This document shows, one piece after another, positions 7,220-10,664 of a stretch of DNA of 10,664 bases (its first letter is position 1; the number at the start of each line of letters is the position of its first letter). Source of the DNA: CAZUHK01 sp964620345. Lineage in GTDB: Bacteria > Planctomycetota > Phycisphaerae > Phycisphaerales > Zrk34. The notes under the pieces were generated by a model. It saw only the letters and a program-made list of their open reading frames with translations, ran no database searches and had not been told where the DNA came from. Position numbers and translations under genes: made by a program. The DNA lies in NCBI GenBank assembly GCA_964620345.1, contig CAZUHK010000114.1:1-10664 (forward strand), written 5' to 3'.

Positions 7220-8089
7220 CTATTCGACGTTCTGCACCTGTTCCTTGATTCGGTCGATCGCCCCTTTGACTTCCACAATGGTGCGGCTGATCGTCGCGTC
7301 GTTGGCCTTGCTGCCGATCGTGTTGGCCTCGCGCAGCAGTTCCTGGGCGAGGAAATCCAGCGTGCGGCCGGCCGGCTCGCCGTCGTCGCGATGGAGGATC
7401 TGCTCGAACTGCCGCACGTGCGCGCCGATGCGCTGGGTCTCTTCGGAAATGTCGCAGCGTTCGGCGAAGACCGCGACCTCCTTGACCAACTCGACCTGGC
7501 TGACCTCGAGCTGGGCCCGGGCCATCAGGTCGTCGATCCGCGAACGCAGCCGCTGGTGATACTCCTCGACCACCTGCGGGGCGCGCTGGGCGATCAGATC
7601 GATCCGCCCGGAGACCTCGGCCAGGTGCTTGAGCAGGTCGTCGGCCAGGCCCCGGCCTTCGCGGTCGCGCATCGTGTTGAGCTTGTCGCACGCCTGGCCG
7701 GCCAGCTTGGTGATGATCGGGCGCGTGCGGTCCAGCAGGTCGGCCCGCGTGGGCGGCTGCAGCACGCCGGGCAGTTCCAGCAGCGAGCCGGCCTCGACGT
7801 TCAGCCCCAGCTCACGCACGCGCGACAGGTAATGCTCCAGCGCCGCCTCGTTGATCTCGTGCGCCGCCGACGCCGAGGCGTCCTGCACCACCGCGGTCAG
7901 CGTGACCGAGCCGCGGTTGATCCGCTTGCGCAACAGGGAATCGAGGTCGGCCTCGAGGCCGCCGATTTCTTCGGGCAGCCGGATCGACGCTTTGTAGTAG
8001 CGGTTGTTGATCGACCGCAGTTCGATGGCGTAGTGCACGCCATCGGCCTCGCAGGCCGCGTCGCCGAAGCCGGTCATGGATCGGATCAA
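7220..8089 (-). CDS. yicC: YicC family endoribonuclease
   Basis: A 289-residue, full-length YicC-type protein. The E. coli member has been shown to be an endoribonuclease affecting small-RNA turnover. Diagnostic blocks are MIRSMTGFG (1-9), RSINNRY (25-31), REGRGLADDL (143-152), ERCDISEETQRIGAHVRQF (210-228), GRTLDFLAQELLREANTIGSK (in 241-261) and the C-terminal KGAIDRIKEQVQN (275-287). The start is TTG: the family begins MIRSMTGF, and the coding strand reads GGAG, seven bases, then TTG. That GGAG lies in the last codons of secG. The ATG four codons later would cut off this conserved N-terminus. The start is only 4 bases after the secG stop, so translation is probably coupled. Cytoplasmic. Confidence 0.95.
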   Translation of the reverse strand: MIRSMTGFGDAACEADGVHYAIELRSINNRYYKASIRLPEEIGGLEADLDSLLRKRINRGSVTLTAVVQDASASAAHEINEAALEHYLSRVRELGLNVEAGSLLELPGVLQPPTRADLLDRTRPIITKLAGQACDKLNTMRDREGRGLADDLLKHLAEVSGRIDLIAQRAPQVVEEYHQRLRSRIDDLMARAQLEVSQVELVKEVAVFAERCDISEETQRIGAHVRQFEQILHRDDGEPAGRTLDFLAQELLREANTIGSKANDATISRTIVEVKGAIDRIKEQVQNVE

Positions 8090-8093
8090 CGCA

Positions 8094-8822
8094 TCACTCC
8101 GCGTTGTTGTCGTCTTCGTACTCGATCAACGGGGATTCGGGCCGATCGGTCGTTTGGTCGATCGTCGTGGTGGGTCCCTCGCCGGTCGGTGCCTGGGCAT
8201 CGGCATCGGCGTCGGCATCGGCGTCGGCNNNNNNNNNNNNNNNNNNNNNNNNNNNNNNNNNNNNNNNNNNNNNNNNNNNNNNNNNNNNNNNNNNNNNNNN
8301 NNNNNNNNNNNNNNNNNNNNNNNNNNNNTCGGCATCGGCGTCGGCATCGGCGTCGGCGTCGGCGTTGTCGTTGTCGTCGGTCGGCTCGGCATCGCCGGGG
8401 GTGGTCGCGGGTTGGTCGGGGGTTTGGCCGTTGGTCGCGGGCGGCTGGGCACCGTTCTGGGGCGCCTGGACGGAGTTGGCGTTGTTCGCCGCGGGCGCGG
8501 TGCCGGCCGAATAGACCAGCGCGATGCCCAGGCCGATGAACGTGATAAACAGCACGACGGTGATCCAGGTCATCACGTCACCCACGCGAGCGCCGAACAT
8601 GGCCTGGTCGGCCCCGCCGCCGCCACCGCCGCCGCCGAACGCCGCGGCCAGGCCGCCGCCCTTGGGCTTCTGGATCAGGATCACCAGGATCAGCACGACG
8701 CTGACCAGCACAAAGAAAAAGCCGCTGGCGAAGGTGTAACTGACCAACGCCGCCAGCCCCAGGTAGATCAGCAGGATGATCCCGAGGGTGATCGCCAGAC
8801 CGCTAAAGATTCCGCCACGCAT
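8094..8822 (-). CDS. secG: Preprotein translocase subunit SecG with extra TM and acidic Ala-Asp repeat tail
   Basis: SecG of the SecYEG channel. The core is recognisable: hydrophobic segment 34-51, the cytoplasmic loop QKPKGGGLAAAFGG (51-64) running into eight glycines, and a last membrane segment at about 84-106. Two oddities stand out. A further hydrophobic stretch at 8-30 precedes the usual first helix, giving three predicted segments instead of two. After residue 107 comes a tail of well over 100 residues, where normal SecG proteins end. The tail is Pro/Asn/Gln-rich, then a strict Ala-Asp dipeptide repeat with 11 residues visible on each side of the 100-N gap, then a 33-residue acidic end. 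By topology the tail should face the periplasm. GAGG lies seven bases before the ATG. tpiA is 24 bases upstream and yicC 4 bases downstream. Confidence 0.9.
   Translation of the reverse strand: MRGGIFSGLAITLGIILLIYLGLAALVSYTFASGFFFVLVSVVLILVILIQKPKGGGLAAAFGGGGGGGGADQAMFGARVGDVMTWITVVLFITFIGLGIALVYSAGTAPAANNANSVQAPQNGAQPPATNGQTPDQPATTPGDAEPTDDNDNADADADADADAXXXXXXXXXXXXXXXXXXXXXXXXXXXXXXXXXXADADADADADAQAPTGEGPTTTIDQTTDRPESPLIEYEDDNNAE
8196..8363 (-). repeat. Microsatellite encoding (Ala-Asp)n in secG
   Basis: Both sides of the gap consist of a 6-bp unit coding Ala-Asp (GCC plus GAT or GAC), 33 bases at 8196-8228 and 33 bases at 8331-8363. The GAT/GAC alternation creates a partial 12-bp higher-order unit. 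The middle is unsequenced, so copy number is unknown. Because the unit is 6 bp, changes in copy number keep the reading frame. Confidence 0.9.
8229..8328. other. Assembly gap (100 N)
   Basis: Exactly 100 undetermined bases, the usual placeholder for a gap of unknown size, lie inside the secG dipeptide repeat. The same repeat and reading frame are present on both sides, so the gap most likely hides more of the repeat rather than a different sequence. Confidence 0.95.
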
Positions 8823-8846
8823 CGTGTCGCCTCGTCGATTGGTGGA

Positions 8847-9614
8847 TTATCGCGCCGCTTCGCAGATGGCCAGGAAGTCGTCGGCCTTGAGCGCGGCGCC
8901 GCCGATCAGACCGCCGTCGATGTCCGGTTGGCCGAACAGTTCTTTCGCGTTGGCCGGCTTGACCGAGCCGCCGTACTGAATCCGCGTCGCGTTGCCGACC
9001 CGATCGCCGAAGATATCGCTCAGGCAGCCGCGGATGGCCTTGTGCGCGGCCTGCGCGTCTTCGGGGCTGGCCGTCTTGCCCGTGCCGATCGCCCAGACCG
9101 GTTCGTAGGCGATGGTCACCTTGCTCATCCGCCCCGCGTCCACGCCGGCCAGACCGTAGCAGAGCTGGCCGAAGTTGATGAAGTCGGTCTTTTTGGCCTC
9201 GCGCTGCTCGATCTTCTCGCCGATGCAGAGGATGACCTCGAAGCCGGCCTCGAGCGCGGCCAGCACCTTGTCGTTGAGCAGCGGATCGGTCTCGCCGATC
9301 ACGTGACGCCGCTCGGAGTGGCCCACGAGTACGACCTTCACGCCCACGTCTTCGAGCATGCTCAGCGAGACCTCGCCGGTGTACGCGCCGTTGGGTTCGA
9401 TGTAAAAATCCTGGGCCCCCAGCTTGATGTCGCTGCCCGCGGCGCACAGCACCTGGCCGACCTCGGCGAGATAGGGAAAGGCCGGGCAGATCGCGACATC
9501 GACGGCGTCGGTCGCCTTGAAGCCCTCGGCCAGTTGACGCGCCAGGTCGACCGCCTCGGTCTTGTGCAGGTTCATCTTCCAGTTGCCGCCGACAAACGGC
9601 TTACGCTCGGCCAT
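8847..9614 (-). CDS. tpiA: Triose-phosphate isomerase
   Basis: Interconverts dihydroxyacetone phosphate and glyceraldehyde 3-phosphate in glycolysis and gluconeogenesis; cytoplasmic TIM barrel, usually a dimer. The 255-residue length is typical. All catalytic signatures are present: GNWKMN with Lys13, VGHSERR with His99, AYEPVWAIGTGK with Glu171 and the flexible-loop lid, then IQYGGSVK and the phosphate-binding IDGGLIGGAAL. The ATG is preceded by GGAG eight bases upstream. It is the first gene of the leftward cluster, with a promoter candidate 64 bases upstream. A tpiA-secG neighbourhood is common in bacteria. Confidence 0.98.
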   Translation of the reverse strand: MAERKPFVGGNWKMNLHKTEAVDLARQLAEGFKATDAVDVAICPAFPYLAEVGQVLCAAGSDIKLGAQDFYIEPNGAYTGEVSLSMLEDVGVKVVLVGHSERRHVIGETDPLLNDKVLAALEAGFEVILCIGEKIEQREAKKTDFINFGQLCYGLAGVDAGRMSKVTIAYEPVWAIGTGKTASPEDAQAAHKAIRGCLSDIFGDRVGNATRIQYGGSVKPANAKELFGQPDIDGGLIGGAALKADDFLAICEAAR

Positions 9615-9650
9615 GGGTCAAACTCCATCGGTATTCTGCGGGCGTGGGCA

Positions 9651-9663
9651 CAGCCCGGGGCTG
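9651..9663 (-). promoter_or_regulatory. Small inverted repeat in tpiA leader
   Basis: CAGCCC and GGGCTG flank a single base, which as RNA would form a short GC hairpin between the -10 and the ribosome site of tpiA. It is seen directly. It could also be the remnant of a terminator for the upstream nucleotidyltransferase gene, but no T tract follows. Confidence 0.25.
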
Positions 9664-9678
9664 GGGGTCGAGCCGCGC

Positions 9679-9684
9679 AGTATA
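9679..9684 (-). promoter_or_regulatory. -10 element of probable tpiA promoter
   Basis: TATACT (5 of 6 to TATAAT) lies 64 bases upstream of the tpiA ATG in the 104-base space after the nucleotidyltransferase gene. The region where a -35 should lie reads TTTCGC at 16 bases, a poor match, so the promoter may be weak or activator-dependent. Confidence 0.5.
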
Positions 9685-9718
9685 ACGAATCGGGCCCGAG
9701 GCGAAAGGGCGCCGGCGG

Positions 9719-10177
9719 CTAGTCGCGGGAGGGCTTTTGCAGCCGTCGGGCATCGATGATGTCCTTGTCACGTCCGGAGGCGAGTTTGTTGCGGATCAAT
9801 TCGTCGCGCCCGATGACTGGAACCCGCAAGTCCTCGGCCGTCCAGACGTGGCGGTTGACCCACGCCTGCTCGAAGTCAACTCCCGAGATCGTCGTCAGCA
9901 GATCAATTCGGAACGGCTTGCAGCCAAAGAACAGGACATTGCCGGGCGTCGAGAAATCCTCAAGCGACCACTCCGCCGTCGGCGCGCCGAACCGCTGCAG
10001 GGCGGACCAGACGCGTTTGGCATTGTCCGGCGTAGGTCGAACCCAGATGTCAAAGTCTTCGGTCGCGCGAGTGAAGCCGTGGGCCATCACGGCGTAGCCG
10101 CCAACCAGAAGATACTCAACTTCCAAGGCGTCGAATTCCGCCAGCAGATCTTTGAAGTCGGATGGGAGTTCGATCAT
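9719..10177 (-). CDS. MNT/AbiEii-like nucleotidyltransferase-fold protein
   Basis: A 152-residue protein of the polymerase-beta nucleotidyltransferase superfamily. LLVGGYAVMAHG (23-34) holds the GG active-site turn, TEDFDIWV (39-46) the paired catalytic acids Asp41 and Asp43, and FRIDLLT (89-95) the third acid Asp92. A conserved-looking helix GRDELIRNKLASGRDKDIID (123-142) follows. Relatives include toxins of AbiEii/MNT type and the DUF6036 group. The metal-binding residues are intact, so it may transfer nucleotides to RNA or protein; the target is unknown. The start is ATG 10177 without a ribosome site, overlapping a small upstream ORF by 62 bases, which suggests coupling. Base composition looks lower in GC than the genes to its left, consistent with later acquisition. 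It separates tpiA from alaS. Confidence 0.8.
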   Translation of the reverse strand: MIELPSDFKDLLAEFDALEVEYLLVGGYAVMAHGFTRATEDFDIWVRPTPDNAKRVWSALQRFGAPTAEWSLEDFSTPGNVLFFGCKPFRIDLLTTISGVDFEQAWVNRHVWTAEDLRVPVIGRDELIRNKLASGRDKDIIDARRLQKPSRD

Positions 10178-10316
10178 TGGTCTGCATGCGATGCCCGATG
10201 ACGGACAGTTGCCACCCCAGGCGCATCCGCTCGATCGGCGTAAGTGAATCGGTCATCGACCGCGGCGGTGGGCCGTTGAGCGTCGTCTTGCCAGCTTGCC
10301 AGTCCTTGCGAGCCAT
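10116..10316 (-). CDS. Small ORF upstream of nucleotidyltransferase, possible partner
   Basis: A 66-residue reading frame starting at ATG 10316. Its middle, from MTDSLTPIERM (21-31) through GWQLSVIGHRM (34-44), reads as one amphipathic helix, resembling the small helical proteins often encoded directly before such nucleotidyltransferases. I cannot assign it to a named family. A consensus TATAAT ends six bases before the ATG, which supports transcription here and suggests a leaderless message. The 62-base overlap with the next gene is unusually long, so the C-terminus may be an out-of-frame extension after a small indel, or the true start may be Met21 (10256). It could be the antitoxin-like partner. 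Confidence 0.45.
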   Translation of the reverse strand: MARKDWQAGKTTLNGPPPRSMTDSLTPIERMRLGWQLSVIGHRMQTNDRTPIRLQRSAGGIRRLGS

Positions 10317-10322
10317 CGTTCC

Positions 10323-10328
10323 ATTATA
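10323..10328 (-). promoter_or_regulatory. Consensus -10 box of the small ORF/nucleotidyltransferase pair
   Basis: On the minus strand TATAAT matches the sigma70 -10 consensus exactly. Only six bases (GGAACG) separate it from the ATG at 10316, so the transcript would start at or next to the start codon. No good -35 is seen at 16-18 bases. Confidence 0.6.
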
Positions 10329-10330
10329 TC

Positions 10331-10344
10331 GACTCGTTGGAGTC
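10331..10344. promoter_or_regulatory. Operator-like inverted repeat between divergent promoters
   Basis: GACTC and GAGTC flank four bases, giving a 14-base dyad directly upstream of the leftward TATAAT. It also overlaps TTGGAG (10337-10342), the best -35 candidate for alaS, which is spaced 18 bases from TACCAT (10361-10366). A regulator bound here could affect both directions. The dyad is seen; its regulatory role is inference, and the arms are short. Confidence 0.4.
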
Positions 10345-10398
10345 CCCGACGCCAAGCGGATACCATGCCCGGCTCGAAACTTCGCGAGCGCTCAAGCC

Positions 10399-10664
10399 AT
10401 GCCCACCAGCAGCGACATCCGCCGGCAGTTCATCGACTTTTTCGTCGAGCGGCACGGCCACCGCTTCGTGCCGTCCAGCCCCGTCGTGCCCTTCGACGAC
10501 CCCACGCTGCTGTTCGCCAACGCCGGCATGAACCAGTTCAAGCCCTACTTCCTGGGCACCGAAGACCCCGACCAACCCCGCGCGGCCAACACCCAGAAGT
10601 GCATCCGCGCCGGCGGCAAGCACAACGACCTCGACGACGTCGGCAAGGACACCTACCACCACAC
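10399..10664 (+). CDS. alaS: Alanyl-tRNA synthetase, N-terminal fragment (runs off window)
   Basis: Class II synthetase that charges tRNA-Ala; cytoplasmic. Only the first 88 codons are in the window. They match the catalytic-domain start: FIDFF (11-15), DPTLLFANAGMNQFKPYFLG (34-53) and RAANTQKCIRAGGKHNDLDD (61-80). The sequence resembles the eukaryotic enzyme (RAANTQKCIRAGGKHND, then DVGKD and YHHT) more than E. coli AlaS, which has SRATTSQRCVRAGGKHND, then NVGYTARHHT. The ATG at 10399 is the only reasonable start, since no in-frame start codon is found upstream as far as the promoter candidate. It has no clear Shine-Dalgarno sequence, and the palindrome GAGCGCTC (10386-10393) lies just before it. 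Divergent from the nucleotidyltransferase pair. Confidence 0.95.
   Translation, partial: MPTSSDIRRQFIDFFVERHGHRFVPSSPVVPFDDPTLLFANAGMNQFKPYFLGTEDPDQPRAANTQKCIRAGGKHNDLDDVGKDTYHH

Noticed and set aside
8196..8363. The regular repeats on both sides of the gap as a possible CRISPR array.
   Set aside because: The unit is only 6-12 bp with no spacers, and it is in frame within secG.
7124..8539. Plus-strand ORFs of about 470-550 codons over yicC and secG, with long Gly-Val or Arg-His repeats.
   Set aside because: They are other-frame readings of the secG microsatellite and yicC; the minus strand carries clear family motifs.
10324..10662. A minus-strand ORF of 112 codons at the window end.
   Set aside because: Antisense to alaS, whose plus-strand translation is unmistakable.

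Overview
The window looks like chromosomal DNA from a GC-rich bacterium, most likely a planctomycete of the Phycisphaerae type. That placement is an inference from three things: high GC in the main gene cluster, the tpiA-secG-yicC order with unusual versions of the proteins, and an alanyl-tRNA synthetase N-terminus that reads like the eukaryotic enzyme. Two runs of N (10 and 100 bases) look like scaffold gaps, so the source is probably a draft or metagenome assembly.

Layout. Positions 1-290 are non-coding or undefined, with a four-tract G-rich motif and a hairpin close to the next gene. A secreted alpha/beta-hydrolase fused to a seven-repeat propeller-like domain lies at 291-2510 (+). A strong hairpin (2684-2705) separates it from a convergent tRNA with anticodon CAT (2729-2802, -), which has its own good promoter. 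A long leftward cluster follows. In transcription order it is tpiA (9614-8847), secG (8822-8094), yicC (8089-7220), an APH-fold phosphotransferase (7139-6018), two membrane-anchored helical-repeat proteins (5985-5095 and 5102-4207) and a DUF1015 protein (4153-2858). The second membrane gene is interrupted by the 10-N gap. The secG C-terminal Ala-Asp repeat is interrupted by the 100-N gap. Upstream of tpiA are a small ORF and a MNT/AbiEii-like nucleotidyltransferase (10316-9719, -). These are divergent from alaS, whose first 88 codons (10399 onward, +) run off the window.

How the genes relate. tpiA (glycolysis), secG (protein export), yicC (RNA turnover), alaS and the tRNA are housekeeping functions. 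The tight spacing secG/yicC (4 bp) and the overlap of the two membrane genes (8 bp) argue for co-transcription and translational coupling. A hairpin with a T-rich tail between yicC and the kinase gene may reduce read-through and split the cluster in two. The nucleotidyltransferase with its small upstream ORF looks like an accessory pair resembling a toxin-antitoxin module, lodged between alaS and tpiA. I see no insertion sequence, prophage, CRISPR array or rRNA. The most distinctive items are the acidic dipeptide-repeat tail on SecG, the eukaryote-like AlaS start, the paired two-TM/helical-repeat proteins, the hydrolase-propeller fusion and the promoter/operator arrangement between alaS and the nucleotidyltransferase pair.
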